From assembly GCF_000953675.1 (NCBI RefSeq), contig NZ_LN679998.1:2251368-2315367 (forward strand): a stretch of DNA of 64,000 nucleotides. Direction: 5' to 3'. The DNA comes from Paraclostridium sordellii. GTDB taxonomy: Bacteria > Bacillota > Clostridia > Peptostreptococcales > Peptostreptococcaceae. Under the pieces are notes generated by a model. That model did not search any database. It was not told the DNA's origin and was given only the letters and a program-made list of their open reading frames with translations. Shown in pieces: positions 1-8,273 of the stretch (positions are counted from its first letter, which is position 1; each line of letters starts with the position of its first letter). The translations under genes and the position numbers were made by a program.

Positions 1-1170
1 TACTTTTACATAATCTCCTGATACATATCCATATCCACCGTTATATTTTATCTTATACCATCCATTTTGACTTTCTACTATTTCTACTTTCGACCCATTT
101 GTTAATGTTCCTATTACTGAGTAGTTTGTTCCATATCCACTTCTTATATTTAACCTATCTGCTGTTATGGTTCCGGTATTAACAGAATTTTGATTGTCTC
201 CATCGGGATTAATTACTTCTCCTCCAGATCCATCAGTATGTATATTATCTTTTAAATATCTCTCAATTCCATTAGCAATTCCATCAGCTAGTTTTTCTTG
301 ATAATTTGGATTTGCTAAATTAGCTGATTCTGTAGGATTAGTTATAAATCCACTTTCAAATAATGCAGATGGCATATTTGTTTCTCTTAAAACAGCAAAA
401 TTTGCACTTTTGATACCTCGATTTCTAGATCCAGTTTCATTTATTGCACTACTTTGTATGTTTTGAGCATAGTGACTATACTCTCCTTTTCTTGTGTGGT
501 AATAAGTCTCCGTACCATTTGCACTCATTGAATCAGATGAATTTTGATGTATAGATATAAAAACATCTGGAGCATATTGATTTGCCATTTTAGCTCTATC
601 ACTTAATGATATAAACTCATCACTATATCTACTCATTTTAACTTCAATCCCTTTAGATCTTAGTTTTTGTTCAACTTTTTTAGCAACAGCTAGGTTTAAT
701 TCATCTTCATAATTTCCATTCCCTACAGCTCCACTGTCTTGCCCCCCATGACCTGGGTCTATAAACACTTTATAGCAATTTCTATTAGATTTTGGCATTG
801 CAGCAAAATTATACCCTCTTGTTTCACTAGGCACATATACTTCTATAACATGTACTTTCCCATCTATTTTTTGACTTAAATACACAGTTCCATATCCAAT
901 AGGTTTTACAACACCATTTTCAATACTTACAGTTTCATTATCTGACGTTTCCCAGTTTGGATTTGCTGATAAATCTAATGTTTCTCCTTTTCTTAGAGAT
1001 ACTCCATCTTCTACTACTACATCTTCAGACTTATATTTATCCATTACAGTTGAAAATTCTGCTTCATCTTTTGGACTAGCACTTACAGGTACTACGTTTA
1101 CCACAGTTGCTGCAGATATTATTCCAAAAGCAGCTATATATTTAGTAAATTTATCAATTCTTTTGCTCAA
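1..1170 (-). CDS. N-acetylmuramoyl-L-alanine amidase with SH3 domain (partial)
   Basis: Secreted zinc amidase that cleaves the MurNAc-L-Ala bond of peptidoglycan. I translated it directly because it runs off the window start. A signal peptide is followed by a short all-beta region, then an Amidase_3 domain with the zinc motif DPGHGG, a SIHQNS segment holding the second His, and an ALFESGF segment with the catalytic Glu. A bacterial SH3 domain (TADRLNIRSGYGTNYSVIG) follows, and its end is cut. I chose the TTG start at 1170 because AAGGAG lies 8 nt upstream; an in-frame ATG at 1206 has only a weak AGGA. The SH3 domain probably anchors the enzyme in the wall. The gene is monocistronic as far as visible. 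The family call is firm; the exact role (growth, division or sporulation) cannot be told. Confidence 0.93.
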   Translation of the reverse strand, partial: MSKRIDKFTKYIAAFGIISAATVVNVVPVSASPKDEAEFSTVMDKYKSEDVVVEDGVSLRKGETLDLSANPNWETSDNETVSIENGVVKPIGYGTVYLSQKIDGKVHVIEVYVPSETRGYNFAAMPKSNRNCYKVFIDPGHGGQDSGAVGNGNYEDELNLAVAKKVEQKLRSKGIEVKMSRYSDEFISLSDRAKMANQYAPDVFISIHQNSSDSMSANGTETYYHTRKGEYSHYAQNIQSSAINETGSRNRGIKSANFAVLRETNMPSALFESGFITNPTESANLANPNYQEKLADGIANGIERYLKDNIHTDGSGGEVINPDGDNQNSVNTGTITADRLNIRSGYGTNYSVIGTLTNGSKVEIVESQNGWYKIKYNGGYGYVSGDYVKV

Positions 1171-1272
1171 TTTCTCAGTCTCCTTCGTAGTTTTTTGTAT
1201 TCCCATTTTTCCTATATTTTAACATATCACTTATTGTTTCTACAAATTTAGCCATAGCTTTATTTTTTAAAT

Positions 1273-1305
1273 AAAAAAGATAAGTCTTTTAGACTTATCT
1301 TTTTT
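1273..1305 (-). terminator. Rho-independent terminator after cutC
   Basis: A perfect 15-bp stem (1273-1287 with 1291-1305) and a 3-nt loop lie just beyond the stop of the CutC gene. The stem ends in runs of A and T on both sides, so it would also work in the other direction. It closes the asparaginase-pepV-cutC operon. Confidence 0.85.
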
Positions 1306-1310
1306 ATCGG

Positions 1311-1985
1311 TTAATTGTTTATAATTTCAACAAGCTTTCTTAATTTTGTTTCATCGATTTCTCCAAATGGATTTTTATCAACTCTTATGGCTGTTCCAAA
1401 GTGAAAATCTTTATTATTAGTTAAATTTTTTATTCTATCTATATTTTCAAAATTTAACCCTCCACCTAGCAATATATTAATACTGCCTGCATTTTTTTTC
1501 ATCTCTTTTATTTTTTCTATGTTATTTTCTATATTGCCTTTTCCAGCTGAAGTTAAAACATTAGTTATATATTCATATTTACTAAGTATTTTTATTGAAT
1601 CTATAACATCGGTTTCATCTATAGCTCTATGATAAGTAACATCTAATCCTTTAGCTGCTTCAAGTAATGTTATTAGTTGTTCTTCTCTTATATTATTTTT
1701 TTCATCTAACATTCCAAAAACCACACCATTAGCGCCTATTTCTTTTACTTTTTCTATATCTTTTATCATTATATTTATATCTTCATCACTATATACAAAA
1801 CTTTTCGCATGGTGCCTTATCATTACATTTACAGGTATTTTAACTTTATTTACTACTGATTCTATAAGTCCAAAACTTGGAGTTAGACCTCCCTCTGTTA
1901 ATGCACTTACAAGTTCAATTCTATCAGCTCCACATTTTTCAATAGCTATAGCATCTTCAACACTCATCCCAATTATTTCTAACAT
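1311..1985 (-). CDS. cutC: CutC family protein
   Basis: A 224-residue TIM-barrel protein of the CutC family. It opens with LEIIGMSVEDA and shows the family signatures CGADRIELVSALTEGGLTPS (residues about 19-38), PVNVMIRHH and VTYHRAIDET. The length is typical. CutC was first described as a copper homeostasis protein, but its biochemical role is not well settled. Here it overlaps the end of the dipeptidase gene by 7 bp and sits last in an operon with a glycosylasparaginase, so a role in sugar or amino-sugar metabolism is as likely as one in copper. The copper ATPase of this window is nearly 40 kb away. Confidence 0.88.
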   Translation of the reverse strand: MLEIIGMSVEDAIAIEKCGADRIELVSALTEGGLTPSFGLIESVVNKVKIPVNVMIRHHAKSFVYSDEDINIMIKDIEKVKEIGANGVVFGMLDEKNNIREEQLITLLEAAKGLDVTYHRAIDETDVIDSIKILSKYEYITNVLTSAGKGNIENNIEKIKEMKKNAGSINILLGGGLNFENIDRIKNLTNNKDFHFGTAIRVDKNPFGEIDETKLRKLVEIINN

Positions 1986-3382
1986 TTTTCCTCCTTTGCT
2001 AATTCATATATAGCATTTGCAAATATTTTGGCATTTAAGATTATATCATCTATATCCATGTATTCATCACTATTATGTGCTATTCCTTTTTGTCCTGGAA
2101 ATGAAGGTCCAAAAGGCACAATATTTGGCATAACCTTAGCATAGGTTCCACCACTTGTAGTAGTTGGTGTACCGTCTAATCCAGTAACTCTTTCATATGC
2201 ATTTTGTAAACTTCTTACTAAATACGAATTTTTATCAAAATTAACAGGGTTAAAGTTGCTTTCTACTTTTAAACTTAACTTATATTCTAGATTAACTTTT
2301 ATCTTACTTAATATATAATCCATAGTACAAGTCATAGGATATCTTACACTAAACATCAAAGTTATTCTGTTATTTTCATATTTTAATTCATAAGGATTTA
2401 AATATAACTTTCCTGTTAATTCATCCTCAAAATCTATGTTTATTTTTTCACCATAATACTCATTATGAAAGTACTCATTTATAAATTTTAAAAATGAATT
2501 TAACTCTTCATCCTTTATAAGATTTTCATTTATTAAATATTCAATCATATAAGTAATTGCATTTTCACCTAATTGAGGCGCATTTGCTGGAGCTTGTTTT
2601 CCTTTAACTTCAATAGATATAAACTTTTCATCCATTTTTATATTTAAATTGTCATTTATTTTTATATTTAAATTTATAGCCTTTTCTTCTAAATAGCATA
2701 TTATATCTTCATGTATGTATTCAACAGGAATGTCTATTTTGCATTTATCAGGTACAACATTTGATTTAAAATCTCCATAAATCTTAAGCCCCTTTAAATC
2801 TATTTCTTTACTTATGCTTAATTTTCCAATACCTCGTTCTCCATATACAACAGGATACTTACAATCTGGAGTAAACCCCATTATAGGTGGTTTTTCTTTA
2901 CTTAAATAATATGGTATATCATTAAAACCAGTTTCTTCATTTGTACCAAAGATTATTCTAACTTTCTTATTTAACTTTAACCCTGAATTTTGAACTGCTT
3001 TCAATCCATATAAGGCACTTATTATAGGTCCTTTATTATCTAATACTCCTCTTCCATAAATTTTTCCGTTATCTATAGTTCCGCCATAAGGGTCATAACT
3101 CCATCCAGTTCCTTCTGGAACCACATCTAAATGTCCCAGTATTCCTATATATTCCTCACCTTCACCTAATTCAGCATACCCCATATATCCGTCTAAATTT
3201 TTAGTTTTAAATCCTAATTTTTTAGAAATCTCTAAAGCCTTTTTTAAAGCTTTATCAACATTTTCACCAAAAGGATATCCATTAGTTGGCTCTCCTTCAA
3301 CACTTGGTATTTTTACTATATCTATAATATCATTTATTAAGTTATTTTTTAATTCGTCAATTTGATTATTTAAGATATCCAT
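1979..3382 (-). CDS. pepV: M20 family dipeptidase, PepV/Sapep type
   Basis: Cytoplasmic metallo-dipeptidase of 467 residues, the usual PepV length. Metal-ligand motifs are in order: GHLDVVPEG (about residues 83-91), GRGVLDNKGP (about 110-119) and the catalytic/ligand pair in GTNEETG (about 146-152). A late ligand His lies in GIAHNSDEYM. There is no signal peptide. The start ATG has GAGGAATATTT upstream. It follows the glycosylasparaginase gene by 20 bp and overlaps cutC, so it probably finishes hydrolysis of small peptides released by the same pathway. Confidence 0.9.
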   Translation of the reverse strand: MDILNNQIDELKNNLINDIIDIVKIPSVEGEPTNGYPFGENVDKALKKALEISKKLGFKTKNLDGYMGYAELGEGEEYIGILGHLDVVPEGTGWSYDPYGGTIDNGKIYGRGVLDNKGPIISALYGLKAVQNSGLKLNKKVRIIFGTNEETGFNDIPYYLSKEKPPIMGFTPDCKYPVVYGERGIGKLSISKEIDLKGLKIYGDFKSNVVPDKCKIDIPVEYIHEDIICYLEEKAINLNIKINDNLNIKMDEKFISIEVKGKQAPANAPQLGENAITYMIEYLINENLIKDEELNSFLKFINEYFHNEYYGEKINIDFEDELTGKLYLNPYELKYENNRITLMFSVRYPMTCTMDYILSKIKVNLEYKLSLKVESNFNPVNFDKNSYLVRSLQNAYERVTGLDGTPTTTSGGTYAKVMPNIVPFGPSFPGQKGIAHNSDEYMDIDDIILNAKIFANAIYELAKEEKC

Positions 3383-3402
3383 AAATATTCCTCAATTCTA
3401 TA

Positions 3403-4353
3403 TTATTCTATAGGTGCTTTTATTCTTGCTGCATATGCTGCCAACCATTCTTGTGTAGCTACCTCATGAACACTTTTACCATCAATTCTGTTGCTTACAT
3501 AAACTGTAGGCTCATGATCTTTAGTTGCTACTGAAAAACTAAAATTAGGTATATTCGTTGCAACTCCCCATTCACCTTTATTGTTCATAGCAACTAGTGA
3601 TAAATCTCCAGCTTTTCCTCTTCTTTTTATAAGTTGTTCATCCAATTCATTCACGGCTTTGTCGCAAGCTTGTTGAGGAGTAAAACCTTCCTTCATAAGC
3701 CTCACTATTTCATAAGATATGCACCCTTTCATAAGATCTTCACCAAGACCTGTAGCTGTTGCTCCACCAACTTCACTATCTACATAAAACCCTGATCCAG
3801 ATAAAGGCGAGTCTCCTACTCTACCACTTTTTTTCATGAAAAGTCCACTTGTTGACGTAGCTGCACACATTTTCCCATTTTTATCCAAAGTAACCATCCC
3901 AACTGTATCATGCCCTACATATGGGCTTAATCCTTGCTCTAAAGTTTCTTTTTTTCTTTTGTTATAATGCTGCTTTGCTCTATCTGTCAGCATATTTTTC
4001 CTTTCAAATCCATTTTTATGGGCATATTCCTCTGCTCCCGTCCCAACTAAAAAGCAATTGACTTTTTCATTACTTAATTTTCTAGCTATTGATATTGGAT
4101 TTGCGAAATCTCTTATTCCAGCTACTGCTCCTATTGAAAATGTATTTCCATCCATATATGCAGCATCAAGTTCTACCTCACAATTTTCATTTGGAAGCCC
4201 TCCATACCCTACAGACTTGTAAAAAGGATAGTCTTCTACTCTTTTTATAGCTAATTCTATAGCATCTCCAGCCTCCATGCCTTCATTTAGTTTTTGTGAA
4301 CTTTCACTTACTCCTTCTATAGCCATTCTCCATGTTGCAATTATTCCCCACAT
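3403..4353 (-). CDS. N4-(beta-N-acetylglucosaminyl)-L-asparaginase family (Ntn hydrolase)
   Basis: A 316-residue T2-family Ntn hydrolase. The precursor is expected to cut itself before Thr150 in the motif HDTVGMV, which is the glycosylasparaginase version of the site; the GDSPLSGSG and GGATATGLGE segments follow as in this family. Known members release Asp and GlcNAc from GlcNAc-Asn, the stub left when N-glycoproteins are degraded; plain isoaspartyl or asparaginase activity is the alternative. There is no signal peptide, so it acts in the cytoplasm. It has an AGGAGG site and its own upstream terminator (4378-4403), and is followed by pepV. Its placement beside a PTS, a GH4 enzyme and a ChbG-like deacetylase supports glycoasparagine use, but this is inference. 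Confidence 0.85.
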   Translation of the reverse strand: MWGIIATWRMAIEGVSESSQKLNEGMEAGDAIELAIKRVEDYPFYKSVGYGGLPNENCEVELDAAYMDGNTFSIGAVAGIRDFANPISIARKLSNEKVNCFLVGTGAEEYAHKNGFERKNMLTDRAKQHYNKRKKETLEQGLSPYVGHDTVGMVTLDKNGKMCAATSTSGLFMKKSGRVGDSPLSGSGFYVDSEVGGATATGLGEDLMKGCISYEIVRLMKEGFTPQQACDKAVNELDEQLIKRRGKAGDLSLVAMNNKGEWGVATNIPNFSFSVATKDHEPTVYVSNRIDGKSVHEVATQEWLAAYAARIKAPIE

Positions 4354-4377
4354 AACATTTCCTCCTATATTTTTAAT

Positions 4378-4403
4378 AAAAGCCTTGGTTTCCCAAGGCT
4401 TTT
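4378..4403 (-). terminator. Terminator between GrdB-like gene and glycosylasparaginase
   Basis: An 11-bp GC-containing stem (4378-4388 with 4393-4403) with a 4-nt loop and flanking A/T runs. It lies between the stop of the GrdB-like gene and the SD of the asparaginase gene. It may end the PTS operon or lower read-through into the next three genes. Confidence 0.85.
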
Positions 4404-4409
4404 ATATTT

Positions 4410-4943
4410 TTAAAAGCAAATTTCTTCTTTTAAATTCAATATATCTTCATTTTCAGCAAGTTTTTTTGCCATTTTGCAAATATTTTTTAAAGATTCATTT
4501 AATCCTATTCCACCTTTCTTAGGTGTCTTTACTATTAAAATGTCGTCTTTATAATTTTCTAAAATTTCAGTATTTTCAGCAGACATTGCTGCAAATGCTT
4601 TTATATTTGTTTCACTATTAATCTTCTTTGCTAAAACTGCTGACATTTCAGCAAAATTTTCATAATTGAATGCCGGTCCACATATTACTACATCTGGACT
4701 AATTTTTTTAACCATAGCAACCATTTTTGCACTTACTTCTTCTTCATTATTTATAAAAAATTCATCACCACAATAAAGACTTGCTATTATTTTTGAATCA
4801 TATTCTTTTAAAAATTTCTCCATCATTACTCCAGGTCCTAATGGAGTAGTTTTTCCTCCAGGTGGTATATTAGCTTTTTCTTTACCGCCTGCCCCTGCTT
4901 GTATTTGGTCTAATATAAGAACTACTTTAGTCAAATTTTTCAT
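4410..4943 (-). CDS. GrdB-like domain protein, truncated form without selenocysteine
   Basis: 177 residues resembling the N-terminal half of the selenoprotein B subunit of glycine/betaine/sarcosine reductase. Visible matches are GAGGKEKA followed by a conserved PPGGKTTPLGPG segment, CGDEFFINNEEE and VICGPAFNYENFAE. Typical GrdB is over 400 residues and carries its Sec-x-x-Cys late in the chain; this protein stops at a TAA well before that. It is the last gene of a PTS operon, 9 bp after EIIC, and no grdA, grdC or grdE is near. The ATG at 4943 directly abuts AGGGG, so the TTG at 4934 with 9-nt spacing may be the true start. Function unknown; probably a stand-alone domain repurposed with sugar uptake. 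Confidence 0.7.
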   Translation of the reverse strand: MKNLTKVVLILDQIQAGAGGKEKANIPPGGKTTPLGPGVMMEKFLKEYDSKIIASLYCGDEFFINNEEEVSAKMVAMVKKISPDVVICGPAFNYENFAEMSAVLAKKINSETNIKAFAAMSAENTEILENYKDDILIVKTPKKGGIGLNESLKNICKMAKKLAENEDILNLKEEICF

Positions 4944-4951
4944 CCCCTAAT

Positions 4952-6295
4952 TTAAAATTCTAAATCATCAAATGATAAGTCATCTTCTTCTTCAATATTA
5001 GTTTGTTCTTCTGTTAAATATTGCTTATCTAACATTTTTATAAACGGTAAGTACATAAAACATCCTACAACTAATAGTAGTATCTGAAGAATAGATGCTT
5101 GCCATCCACTTACTAAAAATCCACTAAATATAATAGGCGTTGTCCATGGTATTTGAACTCCATTAGTTAATGGAACTAACCCAGAATCCATACAGAAGTA
5201 TGTTACAATTTGATTAAACATAGGAACAAACATAAAAGGTATTAATAATACTGGATTTAACATTATAGGTAATCCAAATATTATAGGTTCATTTATTCCA
5301 AATATACCTGGTAATAAAGACAATTTTCCTAATTCTCTTATACGTCTACTCTTACATACAATTAACATTACTATTAATAGAGAAAGTGTACTTCCCCCTC
5401 CTCCAAAAGTGGCAAACATATCCTGAAATTGTCCAGTTATTATATTTGGTAATTCTTGTCCAGCTTGGAATGCATCTAAGTTTTCAGCAGATAATAATTT
5501 TAATATTGGATTATAAACAGCTCCAACAACACTTGATCCATTTATTCCAAAGAACCAGAATAAATGCAAGAATATATAAGATATAACTGTAGCTGTTAAT
5601 GTGTTTCCTAGTTTTAATAATGGCATTTGTAAAAACTGATATATAAACTCATGTATGTTTCCATATGGTGTTAACTCAAACCCAGTTTTTATTAAGAAGA
5701 ATATTATCATTATTATAGCACTTGGTATTAATGCAGCGAATGACTTTGCAACAGTAGGAGGAACTCCTTCTGGCATTTTTATTGTCCATCCTTTGTTAAC
5801 AACCCATTGGAATATAGCTACTGATACGAATGAAGTTATCATACCAACAAACATACCTTTAGACCCCATCCATCCTAGAGGTATACCTTTAACTTCATAT
5901 ACAATTTCCATTCCTTCCGGAGTGTATGGTATTGTAAATGGAGTTATTATGAAAAAGGCAACTAAAGCAACTGCTGCAGCTTGTATAGCATCTGCTTTAA
6001 TTTGTTTAGCATATGAAAACGCTATCCCGATAATTGCAAGAATAGTCATTACATCAAACGTAGAAGCTGTTACATGACTTAAACCACTAGCCCAATTATC
6101 TCCAAAAAATCTAGCCCAAAACTCATTCCATCCTGGTATTGGGAAGTTCGCTATTAGTAAGAAGAACGACCCTACTATTAATAGTGGAGATGATACCAAG
6201 AATCCATCTCTAATTGCTACAAGGTACTTGTTTTTACCTATTTTTTCAGCCATAGGCATAAGTAACCTTTCTAAAGTTGACATAAATTTATTCAT
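4952..6295 (-). CDS. celB: PTS system cellobiose/chitobiose-type EIIC permease
   Basis: A 447-residue integral membrane protein of the lactose/cellobiose PTS family, with about ten hydrophobic segments and the family segments PLLIVGSFFLL, FFGINGSSVVG and GIFGINEPIIFGLPIMLNP. The last of these belongs to the substrate-binding/translocation region. It imports a beta-linked disaccharide, which is phosphorylated on entry. GGGGG stands 5 nt before ATG. It is followed after 8 bp by the GrdB-like gene and preceded by EIIB across a 139-bp gap that contains a hairpin. The exact sugar is not readable from sequence; chitobiose is favoured by the neighbours. Confidence 0.93.
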   Translation of the reverse strand: MNKFMSTLERLLMPMAEKIGKNKYLVAIRDGFLVSSPLLIVGSFFLLIANFPIPGWNEFWARFFGDNWASGLSHVTASTFDVMTILAIIGIAFSYAKQIKADAIQAAAVALVAFFIITPFTIPYTPEGMEIVYEVKGIPLGWMGSKGMFVGMITSFVSVAIFQWVVNKGWTIKMPEGVPPTVAKSFAALIPSAIIMIIFFLIKTGFELTPYGNIHEFIYQFLQMPLLKLGNTLTATVISYIFLHLFWFFGINGSSVVGAVYNPILKLLSAENLDAFQAGQELPNIITGQFQDMFATFGGGGSTLSLLIVMLIVCKSRRIRELGKLSLLPGIFGINEPIIFGLPIMLNPVLLIPFMFVPMFNQIVTYFCMDSGLVPLTNGVQIPWTTPIIFSGFLVSGWQASILQILLLVVGCFMYLPFIKMLDKQYLTEEQTNIEEEDDLSFDDLEF

Positions 6296-6330
6296 GTTTA
6301 CCCCCTAATATGATATTTAATTTTATATAA

Positions 6331-6373
6331 AAGAAGCTAATTAATAATTATAATTAATTTAAATTAGCTTCTT
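6331..6373 (-). terminator. Intercistronic hairpin between EIIB and EIIC
   Basis: A 12-bp stem (6331-6342 with 6362-6373) with a 19-nt loop, followed on the minus strand by a short U-rich stretch. It sits between two genes that must be expressed together, so it is more likely a partial terminator or an mRNA-processing and stability element than a full stop. Confidence 0.5.
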
Positions 6374-6434
6374 AGATATCAACTTTGATTTTAACCCTTT
6401 ACTTCCCTTGATTTAAATAATATAAAGTTTTAAT

Positions 6435-6761
6435 TTATTTAGCCTGACGTGCTTTTATCATCTTTATAGCAGTTTTTAAAACTTTCTCCCCATTCATTGA
6501 CCCATAATCAACACTATTTATAACATCTACAGGTGTTTTTTCATCAAATTTTGCCTGAACTTCTTTTAGCATAAACTTAACTTGTGGCCCTAATAATATG
6601 CAATCTGGATTTCTTTCTTCTACTATTTTATCTATTTCAGCATATGGAAACGCTTCAACCTCTATTGGTAATTTATGTTGATTTGCAACATTTTGCATCT
6701 TACTTGCTAATAAACTAGTTGACATTCCAGCACTACAGAATAAATATATTTTTTTGTTCAT
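6435..6761 (-). CDS. celA: PTS system lactose/cellobiose-type EIIB
   Basis: Cytoplasmic phosphocarrier of 108 residues, the normal length. The phosphorylated Cys is in the P-loop motif LFCSAGMSTSLLA at residues 8-20. The later CILLGPQVKFM segment is also conserved. It takes phosphate from the EIIA His and passes it to sugar bound on EIIC. The gene follows EIIA by 38 bp and precedes EIIC by 139 bp. Confidence 0.94.
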   Translation of the reverse strand: MNKKIYLFCSAGMSTSLLASKMQNVANQHKLPIEVEAFPYAEIDKIVEERNPDCILLGPQVKFMLKEVQAKFDEKTPVDVINSVDYGSMNGEKVLKTAIKMIKARQAK

Positions 6762-6799
6762 TTTACTTTTCCTCCTAAAAACCCTCTATATTTAAATTT

Positions 6800-7114
6800 T
6801 TATTTATTTGCCCCAATTTCTTTTCTTAAATCTATAATTTCTTTTACTAGATTTCTTTCACTTAGACAAGTCATTAAATGATCTTGAGAATGTATTAATA
6901 ACATGCTTATTTCTACATTTTTACCCTCTTTATCCTTATTAATTAAACTTGTCTGAATTTTTTGTGCTTCTAAAATTTCTTCATTTGCATTTTCCATGTA
7001 TTCGTCACTTTTTTTAAAGTCATTTTTCTTGGCATAATGTAAAGCTTCATAAATGTGTGACTTTGCATTACCTGCATGAATTATAACCTTTAGTATTTTA
7101 TCTTGATAGTTCAT
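6800..7114 (-). CDS. celC: PTS system lactose/cellobiose-type EIIA (first copy)
   Basis: An all-alpha, trimeric-type EIIA of about 104 residues. The phosphorylated His is in LLIHSQDHLMT, and the N-terminal HAGNAKS segment is typical. A GTG at 7123 is in frame, but AGGCGG lies 8 nt before the ATG at 7114, so I use that ATG. It is the first gene of the EIIA-EIIB-EIIC-GrdB-like operon and has a cre-like box upstream (7152-7165). A second EIIA paralogue lies at 8274-8597. Confidence 0.93.
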   Translation of the reverse strand: MNYQDKILKVIIHAGNAKSHIYEALHYAKKNDFKKSDEYMENANEEILEAQKIQTSLINKDKEGKNVEISMLLIHSQDHLMTCLSERNLVKEIIDLRKEIGANK

Positions 7115-7151
7115 TAGTTTCACCGCCTTACTTAAGGTCTTTTAAAATATT

Positions 7152-7165
7152 TGTTAACGTTTTCT
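7152..7165 (-). promoter_or_regulatory. Candidate catabolite-response element (cre) of the PTS operon
   Basis: TGTTAACGTTTTCT matches 12 of 14 positions of the CcpA cre consensus TGWAANCGNTNWCA (read on the plus strand; the site is pseudo-palindromic). It lies about 40 nt upstream of the EIIA start and just after an AT-rich TAAAAT-type -10, where CcpA binding would repress. Carbon catabolite control is expected for a PTS operon. Confidence 0.55.
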
Positions 7166-7324
7166 TTAACTATATTTTACAATATATTTTAAAAAAAGGA
7201 AATAGTATTTTTTGTTTTTTTTAAAAATTTTTACAATTTACTTTAAATTTATGTTTTACTCTTCTTTATATTATTTTTCAAAGAATTATATGACTTAATT
7301 CTACAATCAAGTTTAGGGGGTATA

Positions 7325-7404
7325 CATATATTATAACTTATTTTATACTTATGTCTTTATTAATTTCTATATGTATATTTTGAGTTCCAAATATAAAATA
7401 AGTT
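7325..7404 (+). promoter_or_regulatory. Leader of the collagen-like gene: candidate sporulation -10 and 13-bp inverted repeat
   Basis: The 338-bp gap between the two divergent genes holds this element. CATATATTA (7325-7333) fits the CATANNNTA -10 of the mother-cell factor SigK, with ATC 16 nt upstream (7306-7308); this is a weak call. Just downstream a perfect 13-bp inverted repeat, 7335-7347 with 7392-7404, encloses 44 nt and would form a stem in the mRNA leader about 60 nt before the start codon. Late-sporulation expression would suit an exosporium protein. Confidence 0.35.
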
Positions 7405-7461
7405 GCATATATTTATAATGATAGGATAAGCCTATTAATCTTAATATATGGAGTGTTTCTA

Positions 7462-8235
7462 ATGCATAAAAAATGTGACAACAAATATTGTAATATCAAT
7501 CAATGTAGTTCTAAATATCATTATTGTGATACTTTTAATGAACCTGAGCCTGTAACACCTAAATTTTTCTTTTATCCTTGCGAGATAGATTTGTATAATA
7601 ATTTAAAAAATTGCCTTTGTAAAACAGTTGGGTTTAAACTTTCTTGCAGTGATTGTATTTTACGTTTAAAAATAATGAAAGTTACACCTTGTAGCGTATA
7701 TGGTAAAACTTCATCTGGAAAAGGTCCTATATGTTTAAAATTATCTGCTATTGATTATGTTGATTTTGGAAAAGAAGTTTATGTTAATCCTTTATGCAAT
7801 GTAAATATATCTGAAATTTTAACATTACCTGGATCAAAAGGTGAAAAGGGTGAACCTGGTCCTCAAGGTCCTAAAGGTGAAAAAGGCGAAGCTGGCCCTC
7901 AAGGCCCTAAAGGTGAAAAAGGCGAAGCTGGTCCTCAAGGCCCTAAAGGTGAAAAAGGCGAAGCTGGTCCTCAAGGCCCTAAAGGTGAAAAAGGTGAAGC
8001 TGGTTCTCAAGGCCCTAAAGGTGAAAAAGGTGAAGCTGGTTCTCAAGGCCCTAAAGGTGAAAAAGGTGAAGCTGGTCCTCAAGGTCCTAAAGGTGAAAAA
8101 GGTGAAGCTGGTTCTCAAGGTCCTAAGGGTGAAAAAGGTGAAGTTGGTCCTTCATCAAAACCCGCTCCTGTGCCTTATAATCCTGAAAAGAAAAAGAAAC
8201 TATATACTAATAAAAAAGATCCTTATAACAAATAA
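7462..8235 (+). CDS. Collagen-like repeat protein, spore-surface type
   Basis: About 257 residues. A Cys-rich N-terminal domain of about 120 residues (at least twelve Cys) is followed by nine 12-residue units of type GPKGEKGEAGPQ, all Gly-X-Y, and a short basic tail. The Gly-X-Y stretch should form a collagen-type triple helix, as in BclA-like exosporium glycoproteins. It lacks the globular C-terminal trimerisation domain of BclA; the N-terminal domain is probably the attachment or cross-linking part. A GTG at 7453 is in frame, but GGAG lies 8 nt before the ATG at 7462. The gene stands alone on the plus strand inside a minus-strand sugar locus. Overlapping long ORFs in other frames are by-products of the repeat. 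Confidence 0.85.
   Translation: MHKKCDNKYCNINQCSSKYHYCDTFNEPEPVTPKFFFYPCEIDLYNNLKNCLCKTVGFKLSCSDCILRLKIMKVTPCSVYGKTSSGKGPICLKLSAIDYVDFGKEVYVNPLCNVNISEILTLPGSKGEKGEPGPQGPKGEKGEAGPQGPKGEKGEAGPQGPKGEKGEAGPQGPKGEKGEAGSQGPKGEKGEAGSQGPKGEKGEAGPQGPKGEKGEAGSQGPKGEKGEVGPSSKPAPVPYNPEKKKKLYTNKKDPYNK
7831..8154 (+). repeat. Nine tandem 36-bp repeats encoding Gly-X-Y units
   Basis: Nine in-frame 36-bp units run from 7831 to 8154. Units 2 to 8 are nearly identical; the first (GSK..EPGPQ) and last (..EVGPS) are degenerate. The unit varies between ..GPQ and ..GSQ. Such near-identical tandem repeats change copy number by slippage, so length is likely to vary between strains. Confidence 0.97.
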
Positions 8236-8268
8236 AAACAAGAGCGCATACTATGCGCTCTTGTTTTT
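8234..8268. terminator. Bidirectional terminator, collagen-like gene / second EIIA
   Basis: A 16-bp perfect stem (8234-8249 with 8253-8268) with a GC-rich core (GAGCGC) and A/T flanks on both sides, between convergent genes. It serves both. Confidence 0.93.
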
Positions 8269-8273
8269 ATTTA

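Noticed and set aside
4410-4412. Hidden Sec codon at the end of the GrdB-like gene
   Set aside because: The stop is TAA, not TGA, and a terminator follows at once, so no GrdB C-terminal half is encoded.
5386-6077. Plus-strand ORFs opposite the EIIC gene
   Set aside because: Antisense shadows of a membrane-protein gene, without SD or domain.
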